From positions 1 to 64,000 of the forward strand of contig NZ_ONZI01000002.1 of assembly GCF_900312995.1 (NCBI RefSeq): a DNA stretch of 64,000 nucleotides. The letters are read 5' to 3'. Under the pieces are notes generated by a model, which saw only the letters and a program-made list of their open reading frames with translations, searched no databases and was not told the DNA's origin. Made by a program: the position numbers and the translations under genes. This stretch comes from Kushneria phyllosphaerae (GTDB lineage: Bacteria; Pseudomonadota; Gammaproteobacteria; Pseudomonadales; Halomonadaceae). Shown here piece after piece: positions 19,465 through 28,772 of this stretch. Position 1 is the first letter of the stretch; each line of letters opens with the position of its first letter.

Positions 19465-19507
19465 TAAAAGATAACGGTATATTCAAAAGGCAGGAATGGA
19501 GACGGCC

Positions 19508-20368
19508 ATGTCACTGCAATATCAACTGATGGCAGAGCTTGAAAAGGCCTTTGATGACCTGGTGGAAGCCACAGAAGCCCTCGTGGCATCGGCCAGACAG
19601 CATCCTCCCGCCATGTGGCGTTTTGACGGTGAAGCCGATATCGACTGGTTGATGCGAGCCCTGACAGACTATTGGTATCAGGATGGCCAGGATGGGCGCG
19701 CAACGCGTGATCATGTCGGCGTTGTAGTCGCCAATGACGAACTGCTGGAACACGCGCTAAACGTGAATCAATGCAAGGATGCCTTCGCACGGCAACTTGG
19801 CGTGGCCCGAAAACAGCACCCTGCCATGATTGCCGAACTCAAGGCCACACTGCCCTTTCGCCACCCCGTCTTGCATGATCATCTCAAGGGCAGCGGCATG
19901 GCCCGTCTGCACCTCAAGCAGTGCTGGCGACGCCTTCCCATCGCCGATGCCCCGGTCTCCCGCATTCGGCTCGCCTGGTACTCCAGCGGACGCTCAATCA
20001 AGCGCATGAGTGTCGCCGACGTAGAGGCCAAGCTTGCCAGGCTCAATAACGAAGCGGCGCATGTCCAGATCCAGTATCGACTGCTGGCCTCGCTTCCCGA
20101 CGGGGAAATGCTGGCACAGGTGCAGACTCAGGCACCGCTGATGCGCGCCAACCTGTTTTTTCGTGAACCGCTGGAAGATGGACATACCCGACGCGCCATG
20201 AATGTGGCTCTGCCGCTTTTTGTGCCAGCCCCGGATAACCGGCTCCCTCAGATCAATCAGCCGGCACCCAATCCGCCCGAAAAGCGAACGCGCGCTCTGC
20301 GGGGGGACTCAAAACTTGAAAGCGAGCCGTTCATTCCCAGCCTGCGCATTTATCGTTATCGCTTTTGA
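19508..20368 (+). CDS. tus: Tus-like DNA replication terminus site-binding protein
   Basis: 286-aa protein that I align by eye with E. coli Tus (309 aa), which binds Ter sites and blocks replication forks from one side. Shared elements in order: a G-V-x4-D-x-L block (HVGVVVANDELLEHAL), VN-x2-K-x2-F, LHDHLKG (His123, aligned with Tus VHRHLPG, which holds the lock-domain His144), RIRLAWYSSGRSIKRM (Tus LRFGWANKHIIKNL), QYRLLASLP-x-GEML (Tus EYQDIAALP), and a C-terminal IPSLRIYRY (Tus IPRLHLYV). Start at ATG 19508 because GGAG lies 6 nt upstream; an ATG four codons earlier has poor spacing. Alone between aguB and the convergent yrhK-like gene. Divergence is large, so Ter specificity may differ. 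Confidence 0.75.
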   Translation: MSLQYQLMAELEKAFDDLVEATEALVASARQHPPAMWRFDGEADIDWLMRALTDYWYQDGQDGRATRDHVGVVVANDELLEHALNVNQCKDAFARQLGVARKQHPAMIAELKATLPFRHPVLHDHLKGSGMARLHLKQCWRRLPIADAPVSRIRLAWYSSGRSIKRMSVADVEAKLARLNNEAAHVQIQYRLLASLPDGEMLAQVQTQAPLMRANLFFREPLEDGHTRRAMNVALPLFVPAPDNRLPQINQPAPNPPEKRTRALRGDSKLESEPFIPSLRIYRYRF

Positions 20369-20374
20369 TAACAT

Positions 20375-20659
20375 TTAAAAATCGCCGCTGGACTGTGGCA
20401 GTCGCTGCAAATGGAAGTGTCGGCTCAGCCGGATAACGGGCCTGATCAGCATTTGCGCACTGCCAATCACAAACAGCCAGGTGCCAATCATCATTAGTGA
20501 CGAATAAAAAAAGCAGATGCTACCGGCCAGAAACCATAGACCGATCAAGATGTCATTGATGATGCTGACGACTTCATAGCGACGATGCACCACCAGCATG
20601 TCGTGGTTGAAATGCAGCGTCAGATCTCTTGTATCAGCGTTACTTTTCTTTCGAGACAA
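20375..20659 (-). CDS. YrhK domain membrane protein
   Basis: 94-aa protein with HRRYEVVSIINDILIGLWFLAGSICFFYSS, the YrhK-like domain (RYE-x-V-x-ND-x-LIG then two hydrophobic helices). Start appears to be TTG 20659: AGGAG lies 9 nt upstream and no ATG precedes the domain by a suitable distance. Ends 6 bp from the convergent tus-like gene. Function unknown. Confidence 0.75.
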   Translation of the reverse strand: MSRKKSNADTRDLTLHFNHDMLVVHRRYEVVSIINDILIGLWFLAGSICFFYSSLMMIGTWLFVIGSAQMLIRPVIRLSRHFHLQRLPQSSGDF

Positions 20660-20692
20660 GGCTGTCGTCTCCTGTATGAACTTAGGGCCTAT

Positions 20693-20723
20693 AAAAACGC
20701 CGACTCAAAGGTCGGCGCTTTTT
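20693..20723. terminator. Terminator downstream of sthA
   Basis: Stem CGCCGAC (20698-20704) / GTCGGCG (20711-20717), loop TCAAAG, five A on the left (T-run on the minus strand) and five T on the right. Confidence 0.85.
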
Positions 20724-20741
20724 ACAAAATTTCGTATGCCG

Positions 20742-22133
20742 CTAGTGTAGACGGTTAAGTCCGTTATGTGCGGCGATACGGTAGGCTTCCGCCATGGTCG
20801 GATAGTTGAAGGTGGTGTTCACGAAATAGGCCAGCGTATTCGACTCACCCGGCTGGTTCATGATCGCCTGCCCGATATGAAGGATCTCGGACGCCTGATC
20901 ACCAAAGCAATGAATGCCATAGATCTCGAGCGTTTTCGGATTAAACAGGATCTTGAGCACGCCGACCGTGTCGCCGGTAATCTGCGCGCGCGCGGTGTCC
21001 TTGAAAAAGGCCTGCCCCACTTCATAGGGCGTTCGCGCATCTGTCAGTTCCCGCTCGGTCTTGCCCAGCGAGCTGATCTCGGGAATGGTGTAAATCCCCG
21101 TGGGGATATCGTCCACAAAACGCGAGTTCTTGCTCAGCGCATCACCGGAGGCCGAACGCCCCTGGTCATAGGCAGCACTGGCAAGGCTTGGCCAGCCAAT
21201 GACATCACCGGCGCCGTAGATATGCTCAACCCGGGTGCGATAACTCGTATCCACCTGAAGCTGTCCGCGGGAGTTGGATTCAAGACCTGCGTTTTCAAGC
21301 TTGAGCGTATCGGTATTTCCCGTGCGGCCATTGGCCCACATGAAGGCATCAGCGCGCATCTTCTTGCCTGACTTGAGGTGCAGGGTCACGCCCGTTTCAT
21401 CCCCTTCGACGCGGGAGTACTCCTCGTTATGGCGAATCTGCACGCCGCTGTGGCGCAGGTGATAGGACAGCGCGTCACTGATTTCATCATCCAGAAACGA
21501 CAGCAGGCGATCACGAGTGTCGATAAGGTCCACCTTGACGCCAAGGTTGGAAAAGATCGAGGCATACTCGCAGCCGATAACGCCGGCCCCATAGATCATG
21601 ATGCGCCGGGGCGTATGCGACAGGCCAAGAATGGTGTCAGAGCAATAAATGCGGGGATGTCTGAAATTGATATCCGCGGGTCGATAAGGACGTGAACCGG
21701 TGGCGATGACAATATTGTCGGCTACCAGTGATTCTCTGGACCCATGCCCATCAGACACATGAATGGTGTGAGGATCGGCAAAGGAAGCGGTACCAAAGAA
21801 GACATCAATGCGGTTGCGGGCATAAAAACGCGTACGCATGGCCACCTGATCCTCGATGACGCGCCGAGAGCGCTCAAGCATGCGAGGAAAGGAGACCCAG
21901 CGAGGCTCGCCCAGATCCCTGAACATGGGATTGTTATTGAACTGAACGACCTGCTTGACCGCGTGTCGCAGGGTCTTGGAAGGAATTGTCCCCTTGTGAG
22001 TACAGTTCCCTCCTACGGAGGACTGCAGCTCGACAATGGCTACGCGCTTGTCATGCTTGGCAGCGTTGACTGCAGCGCTTTCACCGGCAGGACCTGCTCC
22101 CAGAACCACAACGTCATACTGATAGGTGGGCAT
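20742..22133 (-). CDS. sthA: Soluble (Si-specific) NAD(P)+ transhydrogenase
   Basis: FAD flavoprotein that equilibrates NADPH and NAD+ in the cytoplasm. N-terminal FAD motif [28 protein letters not shown] replaces the redox-disulfide region of lipoamide dehydrogenases, as in SthA; second Rossmann [17 protein letters not shown]-terminal dimerisation domain with [17 protein letters not shown]. 463 aa. Placed 6 bp downstream of nqrM on the same strand, so probably cotranscribed with it, next to the NADH-oxidising NQR. Confidence 0.96.
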   Translation of the reverse strand: MPTYQYDVVVLGAGPAGESAAVNAAKHDKRVAIVELQSSVGGNCTHKGTIPSKTLRHAVKQVVQFNNNPMFRDLGEPRWVSFPRMLERSRRVIEDQVAMRTRFYARNRIDVFFGTASFADPHTIHVSDGHGSRESLVADNIVIATGSRPYRPADINFRHPRIYCSDTILGLSHTPRRIMIYGAGVIGCEYASIFSNLGVKVDLIDTRDRLLSFLDDEISDALSYHLRHSGVQIRHNEEYSRVEGDETGVTLHLKSGKKMRADAFMWANGRTGNTDTLKLENAGLESNSRGQLQVDTSYRTRVEHIYGAGDVIGWPSLASAAYDQGRSASGDALSKNSRFVDDIPTGIYTIPEISSLGKTERELTDARTPYEVGQAFFKDTARAQITGDTVGVLKILFNPKTLEIYGIHCFGDQASEILHIGQAIMNQPGESNTLAYFVNTTFNYPTMAEAYRIAAHNGLNRLH

Positions 22134-22139
22134 TATTCG

Positions 22140-22391
22140 CTATGCTCCAGGCTTGCGACTTGCATCAAGCGCCAGCTCGGGTCGGTAAGTGACGCGCCGC
22201 AGCTTTTCCTTGCGCTGCTGCTCTTCACAGACCTCATCCTTGCCGCCACAGATGTCACATCCCTGCTTGAGCCCCAGGTTATTAAGACCACCGCATGAAC
22301 CGCTGATGGGCTTGCGCCCCAACAGTACGCCTACCGACATGACGCCCACGACAACCAGCATGACCGCCAGAACCATTAACCATAACAGCAT
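22140..22391 (-). CDS. nqrM: NQR maturation protein NqrM
   Basis: 83-aa membrane-anchored protein needed for assembly of the Na+-NQR, probably delivering iron to the Cys4 site in NqrD/NqrE. One N-terminal helix (MLLWLMVLAVMLVVVGVMSV), then GSCGGLNNLG and a cysteine cluster CDICGGKDEVC. ATG 22391 has AGGAG 6 nt upstream and gives the usual short form. A terminator-like hairpin separates it from nqrF, and the apbE gene often found between the two is missing. Confidence 0.93.
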   Translation of the reverse strand: MLLWLMVLAVMLVVVGVMSVGVLLGRKPISGSCGGLNNLGLKQGCDICGGKDEVCEEQQRKEKLRRVTYRPELALDASRKPGA

Positions 22392-22508
22392 GGATTGCTC
22401 CTGTTCGTTATCAGTCATCGACCCGAGAGTGACCGTTGCCCCCATTTTAACCGCCATGGGTGTACAAGTACCAATGCCGGTAAAACAATCGATGGGATAG
22501 CCCTGAAC

Positions 22509-22546
22509 CAAAAACGGCACCGGGGTTACCGGTGCCGTCAAAAAAA
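22509..22546 (-). terminator. Terminator after nqrF
   Basis: Perfect 10-bp stem ACGGCACCGG (22514-22523) / CCGGTGCCGT (22529-22538) with loop GGTTA and a five-T run on the minus strand (A at 22510-22514). It ends the nqrA-F transcript before nqrM. Confidence 0.88.
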
Positions 22547-22554
22547 GCGCCAGA

Positions 22555-23787
22555 TCAACCGCCGAAATCATCCAGCAGGATGTTTTCCGGCTCGACGCCC
22601 ATATCCAGGAGCATCTTGACGACCGAGGCGTTCATCATCGGCGGCCCACACATGTAGTACTCACAGTCTTCAGGCGCCGGATGGTCCTTCAGATAGTTTT
22701 CATACAGGACATTATGGATAAAGCCTGTCTTGCCGGTCCAGTTATCTTCGGGCTGCGGATCCGACAGAGCCAGATGCCACTCAAAGTTGGGGTTTTCTTC
22801 CTGTAGACGGTCATATTCATCGTTATAAAACGACTCGCGAACCGAACGAGCGCCATACCAGAAAGAGATCTTGCGATCGGTCCCCAAACGCTTGAGCTGA
22901 TCGAAAATATGGCTGCGCATGGGCGCCATGCCCGCACCGCCACCGATGAAGATCATCTCGGCATCAGTATCCTTGGCAAAAAACTCGCCGAAGGGGCCAT
23001 AAACCGTGACCTTGTCACCCGGCTTGAGACTGAAGACCCAGCTCGACATGAGACCCGGTTGATGACTCGAGTTGGGCGGCGGCGTTGCAATACGAATATT
23101 GAACTTGAGCGTACCCTTCTCTTCCGGATAGTTGGCCATCGAGTAGGCACGGATCACCGGCTCGGTCGTTTTGGTTTTCAGATTGAAAAAGCCAAAACGG
23201 TCCCAGTCACCCCGGTACTCTTCGGCAATATCGAATTTGCTGAAGTCCACTTCATACGGCGGCGCTTCGAGCTGCATGTAGCCACCGGCGCGAAAGGCGA
23301 CATTCTCGCCTTCCGGCAGGCGCAGCGTCAGCTCCTTGATGAAGGTGGCCACGTTGTCATTATCAACAACGGTACACTCCCACTTCTTGACGCCGAAGAC
23401 GTCTTCGGGCACCTCGATTTTCATGTCCTGCTTGACCGGTACCTGACAGGAGAGACGCCACCCTTCCTTCTTTTCACCCATGGTGAAATGGCTCTCTTCG
23501 GTTGCGAGGATCGACCCGCCACCTTCCTGAACGCGACACTTGCACTGAGCGCAGGACCCGCCGCCGCCGCAGGCAGAGGACAGGAAAATGCCCTGCCCGG
23601 CGAGGGTCTGCAAAAGCTTGCCCCCGGCCTGGGTCTTGATGGTGCTTTCAGGATCACCATTGATTTCAATGGTCACCTCACCGCTGCTGACCAATCGGCT
23701 GCGGGCGGTAAGGATAATGGCCACAAGGCCCAGAATAATCAGCGTGAACATGACCACGCCAACGATGATGACAGAAGTATCTACCAT
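22555..23787 (-). CDS. nqrF: Na+-translocating NADH:ubiquinone reductase subunit F
   Basis: NADH-oxidising subunit: one N-terminal transmembrane helix, a 2Fe-2S ferredoxin domain with [13 protein letters not shown] and a distal Cys in RLSCQVPV, an FAD domain ([11 protein letters not shown]) and an NADH domain ([12 protein letters not shown]). 410 aa, as in Vibrio. Electrons enter NQR here. Last gene of nqrA-F, 34 bp after nqrE. Confidence 0.97.
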   Translation of the reverse strand: MVDTSVIIVGVVMFTLIILGLVAIILTARSRLVSSGEVTIEINGDPESTIKTQAGGKLLQTLAGQGIFLSSACGGGGSCAQCKCRVQEGGGSILATEESHFTMGEKKEGWRLSCQVPVKQDMKIEVPEDVFGVKKWECTVVDNDNVATFIKELTLRLPEGENVAFRAGGYMQLEAPPYEVDFSKFDIAEEYRGDWDRFGFFNLKTKTTEPVIRAYSMANYPEEKGTLKFNIRIATPPPNSSHQPGLMSSWVFSLKPGDKVTVYGPFGEFFAKDTDAEMIFIGGGAGMAPMRSHIFDQLKRLGTDRKISFWYGARSVRESFYNDEYDRLQEENPNFEWHLALSDPQPEDNWTGKTGFIHNVLYENYLKDHPAPEDCEYYMCGPPMMNASVVKMLLDMGVEPENILLDDFGG

Positions 23788-23821
23788 GACTCGTTTCCTT
23801 GCTCAGTCGATGATCCGCCGC

Positions 23822-24442
23822 TTACAGCTGAACGCCGGAAAACGACATGAAGCCCAGTGACATCAGGCCAACCGTCAGGAAGGTAATGCCCAGTCCCTGA
23901 AGCCCGGCCGGTACATCGCTGTACTTGAGTTTTTCCCGAATGCCCGCCAGAGCCGCGATGGCCAGTGCCCAGCCAACGCCAGCGCCCAGCCCATAGACGA
24001 CCGACTCGCCAAAGGCGTAATCACGCTGCACCATGAAAAGAGCGGCACCCATGATGGCGCAGTTCACCGTAATCAGCGGCAGATAGATGCCCAGCGTGTT
24101 GTAAAGAGCCGGCACAAACTTGTCGAGAAACATCTCAAGGATCTGAACGATGGCGGCAATGACGCCGATGTAGCTCAGAAGACCCAGAAACGACAGATCA
24201 ATGTTTTCCGCACCCTCAACGCCTGTCCATGACAGTGCGCCCGCCTTGAGCAGGTAATTAAGGATCAGGTTATTGGCCGGTACGGTGATGGTCAGAACAA
24301 CGATGACCGCCACACCGAGGCCGATGGCCGAGGACACCTTTTTGGACACGGCCAGAAACGTACACATGCCCAGAAAGAACGCCAGCGCCATGTTTTCAAC
24401 AAATACAGCCTTGATGAAAAGGCTCAGGTAATGTTCAAACAT
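23822..24442 (-). CDS. nqrE: Na+-NQR subunit E
   Basis: 206-aa integral membrane subunit with six predicted helices, paired with NqrD around the shared iron site; the cysteine in [14 protein letters not shown] and that in [11 protein letters not shown] are the expected ligands. ATG shares a base with the nqrD stop (TAATG), so translation is coupled. Confidence 0.96.
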   Translation of the reverse strand: MFEHYLSLFIKAVFVENMALAFFLGMCTFLAVSKKVSSAIGLGVAVIVVLTITVPANNLILNYLLKAGALSWTGVEGAENIDLSFLGLLSYIGVIAAIVQILEMFLDKFVPALYNTLGIYLPLITVNCAIMGAALFMVQRDYAFGESVVYGLGAGVGWALAIAALAGIREKLKYSDVPAGLQGLGITFLTVGLMSLGFMSFSGVQL

Positions 24443-25122
24443 TACACGCTCCCCTGTGCAGTGTGCGGTTTGGTATTGGTCGTGATCCTGAATTCGCTGG
24501 TCTCGACCTGCTGAGGGCTAAGGCTTCTGATCGCCCAGATCAGCAGACCAATCACGAAAAAGGCCGAGGGCGGCAGCAACATGAGACCGTTGGGCACATA
24601 CCAGCCACCATTATTGATGGTCGGCATGATGGTCATGCCAAACACCGAACCCGAGCCCAGCAGCTCACGGAAAAATCCGACGGCCAGCAGGATAAAGGTG
24701 TACCCAAGACCGTTGCCGACGCCATCCAGAAAGCTGAGGACAGGGCCATTTTGCATGGCATAGGCTTCAGCACGACCCATCACGATACAGTTGGTAATGA
24801 TCAGGCCGACAAATACCGACAGCTGCTTGGAAAGATCGTAGGCGAACGCTCTCAACAGCTGATCGACCACGATGACCAGCGATGCGATGATGGTCATCTG
24901 AATGATGATACGAATCGATGACGGCATATGATTGCGAATCAACGAAACGAACATGTTCGAAAATGCCGTCACCGCGATAACCGCCAGCCCCATGACCAGA
25001 GAGGTGCTCATGGAGTTGGTGACCGCCAGCGCACTACAGATCCCTAAGATCTGCAGCGCAATGGGGTTATTCTGAAAAATGGGAGTTATCAGCAGACCTC
25101 TGGCCGTATCAGTTTTTGCCAT
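24442..25122 (-). CDS. nqrD: Na+-NQR subunit D
   Basis: 226-aa integral membrane subunit with cysteines in [14 protein letters not shown] and [14 protein letters not shown] matching NqrE for the membrane iron centre. ATG 25122 is preferred over a TTG two codons earlier: AAGGAG, lying in the end of nqrC, is 7 nt upstream. Six hydrophobic helices. Confidence 0.95.
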   Translation of the reverse strand: MAKTDTARGLLITPIFQNNPIALQILGICSALAVTNSMSTSLVMGLAVIAVTAFSNMFVSLIRNHMPSSIRIIIQMTIIASLVIVVDQLLRAFAYDLSKQLSVFVGLIITNCIVMGRAEAYAMQNGPVLSFLDGVGNGLGYTFILLAVGFFRELLGSGSVFGMTIMPTINNGGWYVPNGLMLLPPSAFFVIGLLIWAIRSLSPQQVETSEFRITTNTKPHTAQGSV

Positions 25123-25124
25123 GA

Positions 25125-25910
25125 TCAAGCTCCTTGTGAAGTGTCACGAAAGCGTGCCAGATAGTTGGCAAAACCTTCGTCGCCCATCCAGAACTGCAGC
25201 AGGTTGGTGACACCTGTGCTGGTCAGGGTAGCACCGGAAAGCGCATCCACCTTGTGTTCGGCATCAGGCGTATTGCTGCCAACACCGCCCTTGACGAGTC
25301 GGATAGCGGGTTCGGTACTGTCTTCAGGGTAAATTTCCTTGCCCGGCCAGAGCGATTTCCAGCGGGGATTATCGACCTCGCCTCCCAGCCCCGGCGTTTC
25401 GCCCTGATCATAAAACGACAGACCCACGACCGTATTGCCATCGCCTTCAAGCGCCAAATATCCCAGCATAAGCGACCAAAGCCCCTGTCCGCGTACCGGC
25501 AGGATGATCTCGTCAGGCTTGTCGGGGTCGCCCACCAGATATACCGTCGCGTAATTTTCAACGCGGCCACCCAGTCCGGCCCTGTCCTGAGGACCGCTCA
25601 GCGTCCTCGACATGGCCGGATCCTGAGTGGAGGCAATCTGATCGAAGCGGTCAGGATCAATGTCATCGGCATACTTGCCGCTGCGAAGATCCACTACCCG
25701 CTGGGTGATCTCACCAAACTGCTGTTCAACGCTTTTGCCCGGCTCCATCAGGTTGGCGACCTGCAAAATATTGGTCTTGCGGTCAAGCTCCTGATTCTGC
25801 TGCTGGGTCGGCCTGAGCGCTACGGCCGCCGTGGACACTACCACGGAGCAGACCACGCACAGCGACAGCGCCACCGTCAGCGTCTTCTTGATCGAATCAT
25901 TATTGGCCAT
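25125..25910 (-). CDS. nqrC: Na+-NQR subunit C (covalent FMN)
   Basis: 261-aa subunit with one N-terminal helix and a periplasmic FMN-binding domain. The flavinylation motif [11 protein letters not shown] is intact; Thr228 is the predicted FMN-phosphoester attachment residue, normally modified by ApbE. ATG overlaps the nqrB stop as TGATG. Confidence 0.96.
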   Translation of the reverse strand: MANNDSIKKTLTVALSLCVVCSVVVSTAAVALRPTQQQNQELDRKTNILQVANLMEPGKSVEQQFGEITQRVVDLRSGKYADDIDPDRFDQIASTQDPAMSRTLSGPQDRAGLGGRVENYATVYLVGDPDKPDEIILPVRGQGLWSLMLGYLALEGDGNTVVGLSFYDQGETPGLGGEVDNPRWKSLWPGKEIYPEDSTEPAIRLVKGGVGSNTPDAEHKVDALSGATLTSTGVTNLLQFWMGDEGFANYLARFRDTSQGA

Positions 25911-27139
25911 CAGGCAACCTCCTTATCCTTTGACGGCATCAGACGCTTCTGCCGACGTTTGATATTGGCCTGAACGATAAAGTGGTCGATCAGCGGTGCG
26001 AACAGGTTGGCAAACAGGATGGCCAGCATGATGCCTTCAGGAAACGCCGGATTGGCGACCCTGATCAGTACCGTCATGAAACCAATCAATGCGCCAAAGA
26101 CCAGCTTGCCGGTATTGGTCATTGAAGCCGAGACGGGATCGGTGGCCATGAAGATCATGCCAAAGGCAAAACCACCGATGACCAGATGCCAGTACCAGGG
26201 CAAGGCAAACATCGGGTTGGTATCGGAACCGATGAGATTAAAGAGCGTTGCCGTGGCCACCATGCCCAGAAAGACACCCAGAATGATGCGCCAGGAGGCC
26301 ACTCGGGTCCAGATCATGATCAGGCCACCCAGCAGAATCATCAGTGTAGAGGTTTCACCGATACTGCCCTGGATAAAGCCCAGAAACGCATTGATCCATG
26401 GCGTTTGTGCGACCAGCTGATCGACGCCGCCCTGCGCTGCCGTGGAAAGTGCCGTGGCCCCCGTATAGCCATCTGCGGGAACCCATACGGAGTCGCCCGA
26501 CATCTGTGCCGGATAGGCAAAGTAGAGAAAGGCGCGACCGGTCAGGGCCGGATTCAGGAAGTTCTTGCCGGTGCCGCCAAACACTTCCTTGCCAATGACC
26601 ACCCCAAAGGTGATGCCCAGTGCAACCTGCCACAGCGGCACGGTGGCCGGCAGAATCAGGGCAAACAGCACGGAGGTGACAAAAAAGCCTTCGTTGACTT
26701 CATGGCCACGACGAATGGCAAACAGGACTTCCCAGAAACCGCCCACGATAAAGGTAACGGCATAGATGGGAACAAACCATGTTGCCCCGAGCACGAAATT
26801 GCCCCAGATACTTCCGGGGTCATGCCCGCCGGCCAGTGCCATAACGACCGCTTCACGCCAGCCGGCCAGCGCGCCATAGTTGTCGGCAATGGCCACGTTG
26901 GCCTGAAGCCCGACGTTATACATCCCGAAAAACATGGCCGGAAAGGTACACATCCAGACCGTGATCATGATGCGCTTGAGGTCGATGCCGTCACGCACAT
27001 GAGAGGTCGAGCCGGTCACATGACCCGGCGCATAAAAAATGGTATCTACTGCTTCATACAGTGCATAGAAACGCTGGTATTTACCGCCCTCATGAAAATG
27101 GGGCTCGATATTATCCAGTAAACGACGAATCCCCATCAT
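25910..27139 (-). CDS. nqrB: Na+-NQR subunit B (covalent FMN, sodium channel)
   Basis: 409-aa membrane subunit with about ten helices carrying the second covalent FMN and the quinone and Na+ path. The flavinylation motif is [11 protein letters not shown] with Thr229 as predicted attachment site. Start at the first of two adjacent ATG codons (27139), overlapping the nqrA stop as ATGA with AAGAGG 4-7 nt upstream; it begins [20 protein letters not shown] as expected. Confidence 0.95.
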   Translation of the reverse strand: MMGIRRLLDNIEPHFHEGGKYQRFYALYEAVDTIFYAPGHVTGSTSHVRDGIDLKRIMITVWMCTFPAMFFGMYNVGLQANVAIADNYGALAGWREAVVMALAGGHDPGSIWGNFVLGATWFVPIYAVTFIVGGFWEVLFAIRRGHEVNEGFFVTSVLFALILPATVPLWQVALGITFGVVIGKEVFGGTGKNFLNPALTGRAFLYFAYPAQMSGDSVWVPADGYTGATALSTAAQGGVDQLVAQTPWINAFLGFIQGSIGETSTLMILLGGLIMIWTRVASWRIILGVFLGMVATATLFNLIGSDTNPMFALPWYWHLVIGGFAFGMIFMATDPVSASMTNTGKLVFGALIGFMTVLIRVANPAFPEGIMLAILFANLFAPLIDHFIVQANIKRRQKRLMPSKDKEVA

Positions 27140-28494
27140 CAGACCTCTTTCTCGATCGTTGTCAGATTGTCGCGCAGGATCGGGCCATACTCGTACTTGC
27201 CGGGACAGACGTAGGTGCAAAGCGCCAGATCTTCCTCGTCAAGTTCCAGACAACCCAGCTGCATGGCCACTTCTATATCCCCAACGATCAGCGAGCGTAA
27301 AAGCTGGGTCGGCAGGATATCCAGAGGCATGATCTGTTCGTAGGAGCCGATCGGCACCATGGCACGCTCGGAACCGTTGGTATTGGTATTGGGCCGAAAG
27401 GAAGCCGGTCGCGTCAGGCGTGAAAGATAAATGCCGGTCGCGGAATGCCGATCAAGACCCAGTGACAGCCAGCCAAGCAGAGCCCGCTTGTGGCCTTCCT
27501 CGATCAGGGACACCTGAAGGTGGTAACGACCAAGATAGGCCGTATGATCCCGAGCTGTATTACCGCCAAACACCGACCCCGAAATCACGCGGACATCCTG
27601 ATCACGCTCGACTTCACCGGCAAGCAGCTCGTCGAGGCTTGCGCCCAGACGCGTGCGCACCAGACGCGGCTTCGTGGCCGCCGGGCCACCCAGGGCAATC
27701 ACACGGCGCGTATCCAGACGACCTTCAGTGAACAGCGTACCAATGGCCATGACATCCTGATAGTTCAGATGCCACACCTGACGGCTAATCCCTACCGGTG
27801 ACAGATAATGGATGTGAGTACCGGCCAGGCCTGCCGGATGAGGACCGGCAAAGCGCTCATGCGTCACCCCGTCAAGCTCACCACCTTCAATCTGCGCCTC
27901 GGGAGCGGTACACAGATACACCTGCCCTTTGGTCAGGTGCCGTATAACCCTGAGGCCATTGACGAAATCCTCCTTGCGCTCAGCAATAATGGGCGCTGGA
28001 TCAGCACTCAGAGGGTGCGTATCAATGGCGGTTACGAAAATATTGAGCGGATGCTCGGACACCGACGGCACACGCGAAAAGGGGCGCTTTCGAAAGCTGG
28101 TCCACAGGCCGGCAGCGACCAGCTGATCAACAACGCTCTGGCGTTCCAGAGTGTCGAGACGATCAGGCGCATGACGTTCAAAGGCTGTCTCATCGGTATC
28201 GCTGCTGTCATCCACCCGAATGACCACCGACAAAAGACGGCGCTTCTCGCCACGGTTAATGGCGACCACCTCACCAGCAGCCGGCGCTACATAGCGAACG
28301 CCTTCGGTTTTCTTGTCAGTAAAAAGTAACTGACCAAGCGATACCCGGTCTCCCTCGCGGACTTCCATGGTTGGCCGCATGCCGATGTAATCAGGGCCAA
28401 GAACAGCCACATGCTTCACCGGCTGACCATTATCGATGGTCTGGGAAGGTGAACCCGCGATGGGGAGATCCAGGCCTCGTTTGACTTCGATCAT
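27139..28494 (-). CDS. nqrA: Na+-NQR subunit A
   Basis: 451-aa cytoplasmic subunit without cofactor, with the biotinyl/lipoyl-like domain near the N-terminus ([26 protein letters not shown]) and typical IRGLDLPI-like opening [14 protein letters not shown]. First gene of the nqrABCDEF operon, which oxidises NADH, reduces ubiquinone and exports Na+, as expected in a halophile or marine-type organism. Confidence 0.96.
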   Translation of the reverse strand: MIEVKRGLDLPIAGSPSQTIDNGQPVKHVAVLGPDYIGMRPTMEVREGDRVSLGQLLFTDKKTEGVRYVAPAAGEVVAINRGEKRRLLSVVIRVDDSSDTDETAFERHAPDRLDTLERQSVVDQLVAAGLWTSFRKRPFSRVPSVSEHPLNIFVTAIDTHPLSADPAPIIAERKEDFVNGLRVIRHLTKGQVYLCTAPEAQIEGGELDGVTHERFAGPHPAGLAGTHIHYLSPVGISRQVWHLNYQDVMAIGTLFTEGRLDTRRVIALGGPAATKPRLVRTRLGASLDELLAGEVERDQDVRVISGSVFGGNTARDHTAYLGRYHLQVSLIEEGHKRALLGWLSLGLDRHSATGIYLSRLTRPASFRPNTNTNGSERAMVPIGSYEQIMPLDILPTQLLRSLIVGDIEVAMQLGCLELDEEDLALCTYVCPGKYEYGPILRDNLTTIEKEV

Positions 28495-28671
28495 AGTCTC
28501 GCCCAGTAGTCGAATCTGATGCAGTCATGCAGGGTTTGATAACCGTTTGACGCAAGCTATTGATAGCAACCGTTATTACCGGTGATCCCCTTGGGTGATG
28601 ATCAATCAGATGAGATGTTTCGGTGATCCGCAGGAGCGGACATGATTTAACACGGTTTAAAAACCAGCCGT

Positions 28672-28700
28672 ATTATAAGGAGCCAGCACGTGAAAAACCA
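28672..28700 (-). promoter_or_regulatory. Candidate nqr promoter
   Basis: A perfect TATAAT on the minus strand (28677 to 28672). The hexamer 17 nt upstream is TGGTTT, a poor -35, so activation by a regulator is possible. The leader before nqrA would be about 170 nt. Confidence 0.4.
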
Positions 28701-28736
28701 CATGAGTTACAAGGGATTCACGTTGGACTCGAGGGA

Positions 28737-28758
28737 CTCCTGGACCAAAGTCCAGGAG
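28737..28758 (-). terminator. Hairpin after gap
   Basis: 9-bp perfect stem CTCCTGGAC / GTCCAGGAG with loop CAAA, 15 bp beyond the gap stop. No T-run follows on either strand, so it may stabilise the mRNA end rather than terminate alone. Confidence 0.45.
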
Positions 28759-28772
28759 GAAATGCGATCATT

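Noticed and set aside
28737..28758. Hairpin after gap as a firm rho-independent terminator
   Set aside because: Stem is good but no T-run follows; kept only as a low-confidence hairpin.
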